Of a DNA stretch of 64,000 nt, positions 47,186-58,695 are shown piece after piece. The position numbers and the translations under genes are program-made. Under the pieces are notes generated by a model. The model made no database searches, had not been told where the DNA came from, and worked only from the letters and a program-made list of their open reading frames with translations. Numbering within the stretch: position 1 is the first letter of the stretch; every line of letters starts with the position of its first letter. This DNA is from Pochonia chlamydosporia 170 (taxonomy: Eukaryota; Ascomycota; Sordariomycetes; Hypocreales; Clavicipitaceae), in NCBI RefSeq assembly GCF_001653235.2, contig NC_035791.1, positions 3,162,001 to 3,226,000 of the forward strand. Direction: 5' to 3'.

Positions 47186-49287
47186 GGTAGCTGCTTTCGC
47201 GCGTACTACTTGCTAAGAGGGAAGAAGGGGTTAGCGATGTTTTCCTAGGCCACGGTGTGCCAAACAAAAGCATTGCATCAATTTAGGACATGTTGCGACA
47301 CGAAAACACGCTGCCTGAAGTCGTTTGTAACCGAAACTGATGGAACAATGGATGTAATCGCATTCACACGTGGGTTGGTGATGGCCAGGCTGATGAAGAT
47401 TGATGAGGCGATTGCAGAATTGGGTAGCCGATGGAAGCAGCATCAAAGCCTCAGTTGCATCCGGATCATCGGCATACGTTGTTTCCATCACTTTAGAGCA
47501 TGGGACACAGCATATCGAATCTCGGAGAACGTGTATATCGACCCGGCGAGGTTCAAGGCGACGGCGAATCGGCGAGACGCAGCTTGGGAACAGAGACAGG
47601 GCACCGGTTGCCAAAGAGACGTGGCAGGGACAACTTACAAGTCATTCATGGACGACAGTGAGGTAATCGAAAGCATCAGAACAAATGCCGGATTCTTGAA
47701 ATCAAGTCCGGGTCGTGCCGAGGGACAAATTGCAGACTGGGGGTACTGGTGTTGGAAGGGGACTGACGGTGGGAATGTCAGTTATAAAAAAAGCACCAGT
47801 GGAGAGAGTCAGAAAAGAGATGGAGAGGCACTCAGTCGGCAGCAACTGGGTTTGTACCCAAGCCAAACCTTGTTGGGCCATGCAGCGGACGGGGGCTGAC
47901 TTGGGGTACCTGACCACGTGATGAGTGTCCACCCAAGTTGTGTGAGCAACCTGTTGGAACGATTGTATCTCTACTGGGGATGGACCAGCTCAGAGTTCAG
48001 GGCTCGGCGCGCCAGGAAAGGTCGGTCAGTTGACTCCTTCCAGCGCCTCAGCATACATATGTAGAGTTTGCTTGAGCCCAGGCCAGCAGTAGAGATTCAA
48101 TGACTGCCTAAGCCACTGAGCCACACCAGGCCGGACACAACCAGACTTTCCTCGACCAGCCAATGTCGGCACAATCATTGATCAATCTGCAAAGATAATT
48201 TTCCATAGTGTAACTTTACCAAGCGTACAATCAGGCATGAGCAAACAATGCCATCAAAAAGATTAAGTTCAAGACTACAGTGAAGTTGATATTTCCTGTT
48301 TGATATTCAATGTCTTATCAACAAGTAGTGGATCCTCAGGCACATGGTTGGAAGAGCATATGACTACAATGGGAGTTCCCAGCCTTGTGAGGATCGTGAC
48401 AAATATTATAGAGGATAATTGAAACAGAAAATTACTTTTGGAGGCTTGGGTAGTTCCATGCTACTCATCTCTCTAGTCCACTACTGCGAAATTAGTTTCA
48501 TGGATGATTGCAGACTGGTCCGTGACAAGCTACAAGTCGTCTGTGATGGACTATACCAGTACCAGACTGCAATGCGGAAACAGATTCACCGTTCAGATCC
48601 GGACTAAACCCGCAAGGCTACTATTGGGCATTTCGAAGGAACCAACATATTATCACGAAAAATGTATCCTACCTGAAAGTCCCGGAACCCAGAAGTCAAC
48701 GGGTCTAATCATCCTAGGGTAGATCAATGAAGGTTCTGGCACAGGCCAGTTGCGAGGGCTCTCCAGAGCAAAACATTTTCCAATACACACCATCCCTTAT
48801 TACAAGCAGGGTAAAAGCCGTGTAAGAATAGATACAAATAAAGGGACAACAAATTCATCTGGAATAAGCCTCGAGGGTAATAAATGCTGCCCCCCAAAAC
48901 AGCTGTGAAATCGAAAGAGCAAGATAAGGCTAGAGGTGACTCGATTACAAAATTAAGGTATCGCGAGCACACCAAGAACTTAAAACTCTGGCCAAATTCC
49001 GAGTTTCTCCGCACATAAGATTCATAACGCAGTTTGCAAAGGACCAGTCAAGAAGAGTGGCCAACGAGAAAGACAAAGTCTGTAACATTCTACTTCTTCT
49101 GCGGAATAAGAAGCCGGCAATTAATTCTAGACTGAATGCCCATCCAAGAGCATTCGGGTATTATCCATCCAAAACACAAAAGGATCCAAGCCCTGGTATC
49201 AAATCCGTTCCATTATCCAAATTCACCCAAACTGTCCGACCCACAAACGCCAGAAAATTATGCCCCAGCCCAGTGACATGCCCAACA
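47186..49287. other. Intergenic, CHD1 upstream region
   Basis: A 214-codon plus-strand frame at 47255-47899 is the longest open stretch, but it shows no family features and overlaps the CHD1 promoter. No gene is supported. Confidence 0.5.
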
Positions 49288-50082
49288 TTATTCCATGATA
49301 GAAATCCTTCTCGCGATCGTCTCGCTCCTCCTCTTGGCCACCGTAGCAGCATCCCATGTCCCCGCAAATATATCCTCACACTCTTCCTCATCGTCGGAAT
49401 CAAACACAATCTCGTCACTGTTTCTCTCGCCCGCACTGCTCGCTAGATCGTCCATCTCACCGCCTTCTTCGTCGATAAATCCCAGATTATGAACATCATA
49501 GTCCTCCCAGCTCCGGTGTGTCATGACCCGCTCCGTCTCCAAAATGTATTTGCCCACCTTGTACTTCTGCGACTGCTCCCTGGCATCGACGTATTTCCAC
49601 CCCAGCTTTCGTGAGCACGTCGAGCAGGAAATATCAGCTACGACGTGCCACCCTGTAACCAGTTGCCTATCCTCACTCCTTCCGATGCGAATGTTCAAGA
49701 GGGTGCTGCTGTCCGCTGGTGCAGGCGGCGGCGCGACCAGGAATGCGCGACCATAACGGCCGGTGAAGCCCTTGGAGATGATTTGAGAAGCGAGTGCTAG
49801 ATCGGTTGAGCAGGCCATGCAGCGAAGGGTATCCGGGGCGTTGCGAGATAACCGAGGCAGTGAGGCAGTGTGTTTGGCGATGGGCTCATGAGACGGTGGG
49901 CTGTTGGCGGGTGTTGTTGCTGCAGAGGAGATGGGAGAGTCCACCGGGCTCGATGACGCTGTTGATGATGAAGTAGATGTTGACCGTCGCCGATAAAAGG
50001 CGAAATTAAAGCCTGGTAGGAGATAACTTGGGAAGATGGGTCGTGTCGCTGAGATGCTGGTTGTGCTACGTCTCCGGGCCAT
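49288..50082 (-). CDS. Yippee/Mis18-domain zinc-binding protein
   Basis: Single exon, 264 residues from MARRRSTTS at 50082. An upstream in-frame Met at 50190 would give 300. The first ~95 residues are Ser/Thr/Pro-rich and disordered. The yippee domain follows: RCMACSTDLA supplies the first CxxC, GFTGRYGRAFLV the glycine-rich loop, then a long strand region, and SCSTCSRKLGWKYVDA the second CxxC, ending with SQKYKVGKYILETERV. The four cysteines bind one zinc in this fold, shared with cereblon and Mis18. The tail is very acidic (FDSDDEEECED) and ends ARRISIME. Relatives act in GID ubiquitin-ligase substrate reception or centromere biology. Which applies here is not determinable from sequence. 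Confidence 0.87.
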   Translation of the reverse strand: MARRRSTTSISATRPIFPSYLLPGFNFAFYRRRSTSTSSSTASSSPVDSPISSAATTPANSPPSHEPIAKHTASLPRLSRNAPDTLRCMACSTDLALASQIISKGFTGRYGRAFLVAPPPAPADSSTLLNIRIGRSEDRQLVTGWHVVADISCSTCSRKLGWKYVDAREQSQKYKVGKYILETERVMTHRSWEDYDVHNLGFIDEEGGEMDDLASSAGERNSDEIVFDSDDEEECEDIFAGTWDAATVAKRRSETIARRISIME

Positions 50083-51142
50083 CTTCACCGGATCAGCTTC
50101 CGACCAGGGTGTGAGGCTGTCGAGTTGTTGGTCGTCTGCAAAGGTGTGGAATCCGACGTCCTGGACCCTATCGTGAACAAATACCGTCAAGAACGGTGCA
50201 TCTCCCTCAGAGGCAGGTCAGACATTTGGTTGAGTGCGAAATGGAAAGGGTTCAAAAGATGAATGAGATGTGACATAGGAGATCCGACACCGCCAGGACG
50301 AGCAACTTAACTCGGAGCCAAAAGACTGGCCACCCAGTGCCCGATAAAAGATCTCACATGAGCTGGTGACATGACCTCAAGACCCAGACCCCGCATACCT
50401 AGGTACTCAAGTCAAGGTACCCAAAGACGAGCAAGCCTAACTAAGGCTGGGCCTCCCAAACTCAAGCCCAGTGCCGCTGAATGATTGACAATACCTGACA
50501 TGATACGTGTGGCGCTAAACAACGACTAATGGCTCACATTGTCGCTACTCCGTAACATTTGAACCCCTTTACGGACCCAAGCCATCATCCGCATGGTAGA
50601 AGCCGGTCTACAGGTGCAAGTAAATTCAAACCTCCCACGTTCCCCTGACAGTGCACTATCACGTACAATACAAGTCAATAATTCAGCTTCGACACTTTAG
50701 GCGGCGGGTCGCAGCAATTCACCCGCTGGGGCAGGCACCGGGGTCATTCGGCATCGGGTTGCGCCATGATCGGGATTATGCGCCACTAGTGTTTTGGGCA
50801 CGTCACTGAGCATGATGAGCCCACGGAAGCTCGTTCTGACCACATCGTAGGAACTACCGCTTCAAAAAAATGGCAAAACTGAATCTAGAATGACCCAATG
50901 AACAGTGCAGGAGCTTCATGCCAGGTGATGCTGGAATTCACAAGTGTTCGTGCTAACTCAAACCGAAGCGTTTAGCTGCAACAAACCCCGAGGCCATGGC
51001 AACACATTCACGTCACCACCCACGCCTAAATTATAACGACATGGGATATATTCAACCATTCTGGCCACATGTTAATGCTTATTTGTAATATACACCTTTT
51101 ATTACGTTTTCTTTCGTCTTGGTTTAAAATTACCTCCCGACT
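50083..51142. other. Intergenic, no gene supported
   Basis: Promoter of the yippee gene on the left and 3' flank of DUG1 on the right. It has a TACGGAGTA motif copy (minus orientation) at 50546-50554 and CCTAGGTA-type short motifs near 50400. Confidence 0.5.
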
Positions 51143-52632
51143 CTACGACTGGGGCTCCTCCGCAACGTAGTGCAAGTAGGCGCCAAGTAGCTTGATACCC
51201 TCGATATAGTTGCGCTTGTCCAGCTTCTCGTTGATTGAGTGAGCACCATCGGTTGAGCTGCCCATGGGTAGCAGAAGGACGTTCTTGCCAGTAGCCTCCT
51301 CAAAGGTCAGGGTAACGGGGATACTAAAAAAAAACTGTCAGATTCTTGCATGCGCTAGGCGTCGTATGGCTCAATCACTTACCTTCCACCCTCGCGGGTG
51401 AAGTCAGGCTGGACACCCCAGACGCGCTCAGTAGCCTTGGCAGCAGCTGAGAAGTTCCAGTGCTTGGGAGAGGCTGCCCACCACTTGCCGGTGTGCTGCG
51501 CATACACCTTCATGGTGTTCTTGCTGTTCAGCTTGGCAAACTGCTCCTCGACATACTTGTAGACGCAGTTGTTGGTGGTGTCAATGTCCATGTTGGGGAC
51601 AGTTCGGATAGAGAACTTGCCAACAACCTTGGCGGGAATGACAGTCTTGGCGCCAGGGCTAGAGAAAGCGCCTTCAACACCGTGGACAGACAGAGAGGGG
51701 TATCTCCAGCGGGCCATCAGAGTGTTCTTCTTGTCATCGTGGATAGTGGTCTTGCTACCCAATGACTCGAAGATGTTGTCCATGGTGAAGGAGATGCCAT
51801 CGTAAAGGCTCTCCTCGTCCTTGGTAACAGGCGCAACCTGCTCCATGATTCCAGGGATCTGGATCTTGCCGTGGGTGTCAACCAGCGAACCCAAAAGGCG
51901 AACGAGATCAGTCATGGGCTCCTGAGCAGTGCCACCAAAGACACCGCTGTGAAGATCAGCACCGGGGCCGGAGACCTCGAGGGAGTAGTAGTTGCAGCCT
52001 CGCAAACCGTAGGTCAGGCAGGGCTTCTCAGTACCGAGCCAGTAGTTGTCGGAGATACAGACAGCATCGGTATCAGCAAAATACTTCTTAGCTTCGGCCT
52101 GAATGAACTCCTCCAAACCCTCTGAACCGTACTCCTCCATACCCTCGAAGCACATCAACAGATTGACAGGGAAGTCAATCCCAGCCTTCTGGTGAGCTTC
52201 GATAGCGTTGAGCCAGCCGAGAACAGGGCCTTTGTCGTCGGTTGAACCTCGACCAAACATGCGACCCTTGTCGTCAACAGTGAGGTCGAAGGGTTCAGTA
52301 GCCCAGCCATCGCTCTTCTCAGCGGGTTGCACATCGTAGTGGCCATATACTAGGATCGTTCGCTTGTTCTTGTCGTTTCCGTAACGGGCGAGGACAACGG
52401 GAGGGAGATCAAGGTGTTCCTTATGAGGCTGCTTGCCAAGAGGTCGAAGCTCGACCTCGGCTCCCAAGCTCTTCAGCTCGTTACCCAGCCACTCTCCCAT
52501 GCGAACAACATCAGGACGGCGAGCATCCTCCGCGGAGATGGAGGGAATGGCAACAGCCTTGCGAAGACGCTCAATGAAGTGGTTGGCGGAATCGTCCACC
52601 TGCTTGAAATAGCTGTCGAGTTGAGGAGCCAT
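51143..52632 (-). CDS. DUG1: Cys-Gly metallodipeptidase DUG1 (M20 family)
   Basis: Two exons: 52632-51383 and 51323-51143; 476 residues, close to the ~480 of yeast Dug1. Di-metal ligands are visible in [34 protein letters not shown] and, in the second exon, [20 protein letters not shown] marks the lid/dimerisation domain of the CNDP-like M20 group. Dug1 cleaves Cys-Gly from glutathione breakdown in the cytosol, and with Dug2-Dug3 supports glutathione degradation. The open frame continues upstream in phase to a Met at 52809, adding 59 Arg/Ser-rich residues. A splice-acceptor-like CTTACAG inside that stretch suggests 5' leader with an intron. The shorter start is preferred. Confidence 0.95.
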
Positions 52633-53966
52633 CTTTTTAGCTTGGTGAGCACGGATGGAATCTGTAAGGTATGAGCGACGACAAGGAATCTTCCCTTGTA
52701 ATTGTAAGTTTGGAGAAGAAGAGAAGACACTGAGGGGGAAAGGTCTTCTCTCAGTTGCTCGAGGAATATGGCAGAGCGCCGTCTGCAGCAAGATGGTGCG
52801 GGGCATCACTATTCGTTGTACATAATGCCTTCTTTAGCAGGTGGGGGAATTGCTAGCACTGGAAGGTGCAACAGACTCACTGCAAGGCGCAGCTGCACCA
52901 GACCAGAAAAAGCTCGCGAAAAGTTGGTGCGGAAGGAACGGTTATCCACGGCAGCCAATGGAAATGTGCTGACTGATGAAGGAACTTTTTGAATGCCCGA
53001 GTCCACTTGAGCACGCTAAAAATGGACAGTCAGGGAGGATTGTCCGAGGTCACCGGAACTCGGAAGTTTAATTTTCCGGTATTGGCACCGGCGTCGGATG
53101 ATAAACCATGGCCCTTGACCAGCCAGTCATTATTAATGGATCGCGCCTTTCCCCTGCCAGCTCAGCTTTTCTCCTCATTCAACCGACCGCAACCCATCGC
53201 CTTTTCCATCACTGGTGGTCATTTCCATCGTCGGATCGTCAGCTTTTTCGCCTCTGACATCCGGGGCATTGTTTGCACTAATCAACAGCTGGTTTTTTTA
53301 CCCATCAAGTCGACTTTGCGCCACCTGTGACCCCTCAACCCGCATCACGCGGACTGTGCATGTCCCAACGTCACCCCTGGACGATCGACGACGACTTGGT
53401 TGCTCAAGCTCACGACGAGACAAACCTCCCATTTTGGTGTTGCTCGCTTGCTTTTTGCAAAGATATCAAGAGGTCAGGCTCTTTTTTTGGCTAACACGAG
53501 GCGTTTGTGGTGCAGTGGGCATATTCTCGTGGTAGAATCGGAAGTGAGGTGGAACTTGTGGGCTAGCATATTCCTGCAGGCATCTATCTGCCTATTGTAC
53601 TCCTTATTGTTCAGCCCTCTAACCTCATATATTCATTTTTTTTCCTTTTTGGCTTCCAAGTACAATCAGAATTGACTATTTTATTTCTCAACTTATCCTG
53701 AATAGCACTCGAGTGCAAGAGCAAGAAGAAAAAATAAGGGACTGGAACTTCAAGAGGGGGAAAGCAACTGAGAAGAAATAACTGCCGTCACTAGCACAAA
53801 GAAAAAAAAAGAACACAGAGAACAATTCAATTTTGATTTTATTCTTTGGCGAGCGACTAAGAGTCAGCTGGTGCACCGCTCCGCGACTTGCGTCAAAACT
53901 ACTGACATCTCCGCTGTCTGCATTCCTCGTAACAAGGGATTTGCCTGAGTCAATCACACCTCAAAA
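52633..53966. other. Divergent promoter region, DUG1 / MPE1
   Basis: 1.33 kb between two start codons. No gene was found; short open frames lack character. The right half is pyrimidine-rich near 53636-53690, then purine-rich near 53720-53830, as in many fungal 5' leaders. Confidence 0.55.
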
Positions 53967-55968
53967 ATGGCATCATCAGTGTTTTTCAAGTTTAAGTCTC
54001 AAAAGGAGCCCACCAGGGTGGAATTTGACGGAACAGGTATCTCAGTTTTTGAACTGAAGCGTGAAATTATCAACAAGAGCGGCTTGGGTGATGGAACAGA
54101 TTTCGATCTCTTCATATACACAGATGACAACAGTGAAGGTGTGTGTTTCCTGCAACTGCCAACACTCATTGCAAATCCGAAAATACTGACTATTTATTCA
54201 TAGAATACGACGATGACACCACAATTATTCCCAGATCAACTACTGTCATCGCCCGGCGACAGCCTGCTCTCAAACCTGGAGCTGGCAGAGCGGCAAGATA
54301 TGTCTCTGGCAAAATGCCAGTGTCTGCAAAGAATGCCGGCCGAAAGGAGCAGTCATCCAAAGCCTCATCATCCAAACCCAGTGCCACTGCCATCAATGAG
54401 ATGAACAATGCGATGACAGAGGAGGAGAAGATGGCAGCTATGTTTGCAGCTCAGACAGAGCAGTGGTCTGCCCAACAAGAGGAGATGTCACAGTAAGTAC
54501 TGTTCAGTCAAAGCTCGCGCATGAATTTCATTCAGCTAACATGTCAAACAGCCAAGCTCCTGTTTTCAAGCCTGGTGCCAAACGGCCAACAAATGTCCCG
54601 GATCACGACCCTCCTCAGGGCTATATCTGCTATAGATGTGGCAACAAGGGCCATTGGATCCAACTTTGCCCAACAAATGATGACCCTGATTTTGACAACC
54701 GGCCCCGTGTGAAGAGAACCACTGGTATCCCACGATCTTTTCTTCAAAAAGTTGACAAGTCGGTGGTGCTAGCCCAAACAGATGGTGATGAATCCAAACG
54801 ACCATCTGGGATCATGGTGAATGCCGAGGGAGATTTTGTCATTGCAGAGCCGGACAAAGCATCATGGGAACAATATCAGGCCAAAGCCAAGTCGTCATCG
54901 GCTAATAAAGAAGCTCAAGCTGAAGATAAAGAAGTGCAGGAAAGGGGTCTCCAATGTTCCATTGACAAGAAAATGTTCATAGAACCAATGAAGACGCCTT
55001 GCTGTAAGAAGACGTTTTGTAATGATTGCATAACAAATGCTCTCATCGAAAGCGACTTCGTCTGCCCTGCTTGTCAAACCGAAGGTGTGCTAATTGATGA
55101 TCTTCAGCCTGATGATGAAGCTTCAAAGAAGATACAGGAATATATCAAGGAGAAGGAGACCGCCAAGACTCCCCCTCCGCAATCTCCAAAGGTTGAGGCT
55201 CCCGAGGTTGAGAAGCCAACAGAGGAGGTTGAAGCCAAGGTCGAGGAAGTGGACAACAAGGAAGAGGGAAAGTCATTAGAGGACGGACACGAGTCGAAAG
55301 CAACACCGAAGTCTCCAACCCCTCAGAATGCTACAGTCAAATCTCCAGCAAACACGTCAGAGAGCGAAACGCAGGTTGTTCCCACATCTAGTGAACAGCC
55401 GGCTGCGGATGAATCAAACCCCCAAGAGGTCAATTCGAAGAAACGGCCAGCAGATGATTTCCTCGAAAACCCAAAGATCCCCAAAGGGCCGAGAGCTATG
55501 CAGAGCCAGCAAAATAACATGAATCCCATGAACAACATGATGGGCGGCATGCCCAATATGCCAAATATGGGGATGCCTAACATGATGTTCAACGGCATGC
55601 CGATGATGCCCCCAAACATGATGGGAATGCCTGGCATGAATATGAATATGGGGATGCCAAACATGATGGGTATGCCCATGATGGGCATGCCCAATTTTGG
55701 GAACATGAACGGAGGGTTTGGGATGAATGGCGGATGGGATATGAGCGGCATGAACGGAATGAACGGCATGGGCGGTATGAACGGCATGCAAGGAATGGGC
55801 GGAAATATGGGAAACATGAATGGCATGAATGGTTTCCAGAATGGCGGGAACTTTGGTCAACAGAACAACCAGGCGGATGAAGACGCCTATTTCCGAAAAC
55901 CAGTCAACCCCCACCGACATCAAAACAAGCAACGACGGGTCAGACCCAGTGATTACCGTGAATTATAA
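53967..55968 (+). CDS. MPE1: mRNA 3'-end processing factor MPE1 (DWNN / zinc knuckle / RING)
   Basis: Three exons: 53967-54138, 54204-54492 and 54552-55968; 625 residues. A ubiquitin-like DWNN domain spans residues 3-77 (FFKFKSQKEPTRVEFDGT). A CCHC knuckle lies at about 179-195 (CYRCGNKGHWIQLC). A RING/U-box-like zinc module lies at about 285-330 (LQCSIDKKMFIEPM, CCKKTFCNDCI, FVCPACQ). An acidic/Pro linker follows, then a 110-residue Met/Gly/Asn-rich tract (about 476-588) of GMPNMMGMP-like repeats, and a basic end. Mpe1 is a subunit of the cleavage and polyadenylation factor; the animal counterpart is RBBP6. The Met-rich tract is typical of filamentous relatives as far as I know, but its role is unknown. 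Confidence 0.95.
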
Positions 55969-56525
55969 GCATAGGCATGGATTCATGTCTGCAACGACAT
56001 AGACACAAACTTACCAGGGACCCGGAGTCCCTACGCGACAAGTTTGCCACGCCATAATTTCGGCGTCAACCGTTGTATATAAACACGAGCCATCAAGGCT
56101 TTACGAATTTCCTTGTTCTCCGGGGCTCACCTTTCTTGGATTGGCGCTTTGAGGGGATTTTTGCTTTACATGGCGTTGACATTGCCAAACCGCATTGCTG
56201 GACAGAGCACAGGGTGGCAGCTTGAACTCGACTACTGGCATTGTTTCGGCGCAAATGGATCTTTTACTCGGTCTGGAAGGGCACTATTCTTCCAGATACC
56301 ATGGCTTTAAGCCTCATAAATTACTCTTTAGACAGAAAATAAAATCAAAAACATTATGTCCAAACTCCAGGCATTTATTCGCCCAAGTGAAGCTATTTCT
56401 ATGTATGCATCTCATCACCATTCTGACGCTCTATGCTTAACCATGTACAGCATGACCTCATCATGTTACCCATCATCACTCGCTAAACGCCCACTTCACC
56501 CTTCCCATCTCTCACTCTTCATCCT
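55969..56525. other. Convergent 3' intergenic region
   Basis: It lies between the stops of MPE1 and GET3. No gene was found. Confidence 0.6.
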
Positions 56526-57599
56526 TTACTCAGGAGGCACATAAGGCGTAATCAGCAACTCGCTAAACTTCTCCAGCTTCTCCTTCCCCCTCACCTCCTC
56601 CACCAACAAAGGCATCTTGACAACGTTGAAGTCCTCAGCATACAACTCCTCATACTGATCCAGATACTTCTTCTGCATCTTCCTCCTCGCATTACACTGC
56701 TCACACTCGCTCGCCTTCTTCGGAAACAGCAGCTGATTCACCACAATGCAGTGCGTGTCAATGCCATAGCTCGACAGCTCCTGAATCATGCGTTCCGTCT
56801 CGTAAAGACTCAGGAACTCGGCGATGCAAACGCACACAAATGTCGTGAGGTCCGGGTCCTTAAACTGTGTGTTCACCTCGGAGATTGTTTCGCGGAGCGA
56901 CTCGAGCTTCTCCATCATGTCGTTGAGGTTCTGACCGTTGGGGAGGGCGCCTCCCGAGCCGAGAACACCATTCAGTAGGGGTCCGTACTGTGAAGAGAGC
57001 TGGGAGACCTTTGCGAGGGCCTTTTCGAGGACGGAGGGGAATTGCAGGAATCGGAGGGTGTGGCCGGTGGGAGCGGTGTCGAAGATGATGGTTTCGTAGG
57101 AGAGCGACTTGACTTGCTTGAGGACTTCGGCAAAGGACATGGCCTCGTCGATACCGGGGATCTATTCAAGTTAGCTTTTGTATTCTGTGAAAACGGGGGT
57201 TGGGGAGGGATGTACAGCAAATGCCAGGTCCTGCATCATGCCGCCGATGCCACCTCCCATGGCGTTCATGTCCTCTTCTCCCTGGCCGGCCAGCAGGTCC
57301 TGCATGCTGCCGTTGGGATCGATTTCCATGGCGCTGAGGTTGTCGAAGCCATTCACCAGACGGGCCTCCTTGCCGAACTTTTGGGAGAACGCATCGGAGA
57401 GGTTGTGCGCTGGGTCGGTGGAAATGAGGAGCACAGAGCGGCGGACCTTGGCGAGCTGGATGGCCAGGGAGCAGGAGGTGGTGGTCTTGCCGACACCACC
57501 TTTGCCGCCGACGAAGATCCAGCGCAGGGAGCGCTGGTCCAGGAGAGACTGGAGCGTGGGCTCGAGAGCATCGTCGGCGGAGATGATGGCTGACGACAT
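56526..57599 (-). CDS. GET3: GET3/TRC40 tail-anchored protein targeting ATPase
   Basis: Two exons: 57599-57216 and 57161-56526; 339 residues, matching family length. The deviant P-loop [10 protein letters not shown] is at residues 31-40. Switch I is in [12 protein letters not shown], the A-loop in [13 protein letters not shown], and the zinc-binding CEQC at about 281/284 bridges the homodimer. Met-rich helices between ([23 protein letters not shown]) line the hydrophobic groove. Get3 receives tail-anchored membrane proteins from Sgt2/Get4-Get5 and delivers them to Get1/Get2 at the ER. Under oxidative stress it can act as a holdase. The start is the first Met before the conserved [12 protein letters not shown]; upstream open sequence in this frame has no homology. 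Confidence 0.97.
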
Positions 57600-58239
57600 T
57601 GTGATGGTGGGGGTTTGGTGTTGCGTCTCGAGATGGGCGTTTTGAGAGGCAGCGGGTTGTGTGATGGCGCCGCGCGCTGTGGGATTGCGCTGCGAAGAGA
57701 GTTTGATGGCGTCTGGGAGAGGGCGAGGGTGATGTTGTGTCGTGGATGAGGCTGCGTGGGTGATGTGGAAGGTGGCGGGATGGATTCTGGAAAGCTCTGG
57801 AGTTGCGAGGGTGGTCGAGGGGGAGGGGCAGAGGGTGACAGAAATAGCGGTGCATTTTGTATGTAAAATATGGGTTGAGGTGACTGCAATTTGGTGTGGA
57901 ATTTTGTCAGCTTCTGGGTGTGTATTGAAATGCATTCATTTCCAAGCAATAATATTACAAAAATGAAATGAATATGTAATGATTCTTACAATTTGAAGTC
58001 TAGTTCTGTCAAATAGGGCATGTGCTTTGGCGTGACACTGACTGATGTGCCCATCTTCCGCCTCAACATGACAACGAGTAATGTGGTCAACACAATACAA
58101 TGGCATATATTTCATACCTAACGAACGCTATATCCAATAAACAACTCATTCCAACTCATTTCCATAAAATCCAAGTATCCATATGTCCAATTAATCAGCT
58201 CCAAACTCAACCCAACAAATCACCCAAACACCCTACCAC
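57600..58239. other. GET3 promoter / FABP-like gene 3' flank
   Basis: Tandem minus-strand spacer. The minus strand near 57600-57950 is open in three frames but is Pro/Ser/His-biased leader without homology. Confidence 0.5.
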
Positions 58240-58695
58240 CTAGTCAACCCGGTCAAATATCCTCGTCGAAGTAACATCCCCAACAGTCGCCGTCGTAATC
58301 ATCTCACTCCCTCCAAACTCACGCACAATCGTAACAATCTTAACCCCATCAACCGGCGTCTGCGTCTGCGTCCACTTATTCCCATCCTGCACTACCAGAC
58401 TACGCACCTTGACATCATCCTGGCGGACCTCCTCGAATTCCTCACCCAGCGTAAACGTAAACTCGGAGTGCCCTACGCCAGCTTTCGTCTCTACATGCCA
58501 CCCGTCGCCGTTTCTTGTGATTTGCAGCTCTGGACTAGCCGACTTGACGAGTTGGCGCTTTATTCTTCCTACGCCTGCTGGAGTTTAGCGTGGTATGTTT
58601 CATGTAAAAGCTGTGGACTTACCTAGCTCTGTGAGGAATTCATCAAAGTTGGTGCTTTTGGATAGTTTGTATTTGCCGGAGAATACGTCCGTCAT
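58240..58695 (-). CDS. Fatty-acid-binding-protein-like beta-barrel protein
   Basis: Two exons: 58695-58623 and 58574-58240; 135 residues, the size of intracellular FABPs. The GTAAGT donor and CAG acceptor restore a Gly codon at ELG/VGRIKRQL. The opening MTDVFSGKYKLSKSTNFDEF and the following LGVG correspond to the first strand and helix region of animal FABPs (FxGxWKL...NFDxYMKxLGVG). Later strands (ITRNGDGWHVETKAG, EFTFTLGEEFEEV, DDVKVRSLVVQDGNKW, KIVTIVREF, TSTRIFD) follow the same order. The C-terminal RxY carboxylate clamp is partly changed to RIF, keeping the Arg. It likely binds a fatty acid or similar hydrophobic ligand in the cytosol. No signal peptide is present. Ligand and role are inferred. 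Confidence 0.85.

Noticed and set aside
47255..47899. 214-codon plus-strand frame upstream of CHD1
   Set aside because: No domain, no splice context and composition like random DNA. It lies in the CHD1 promoter.
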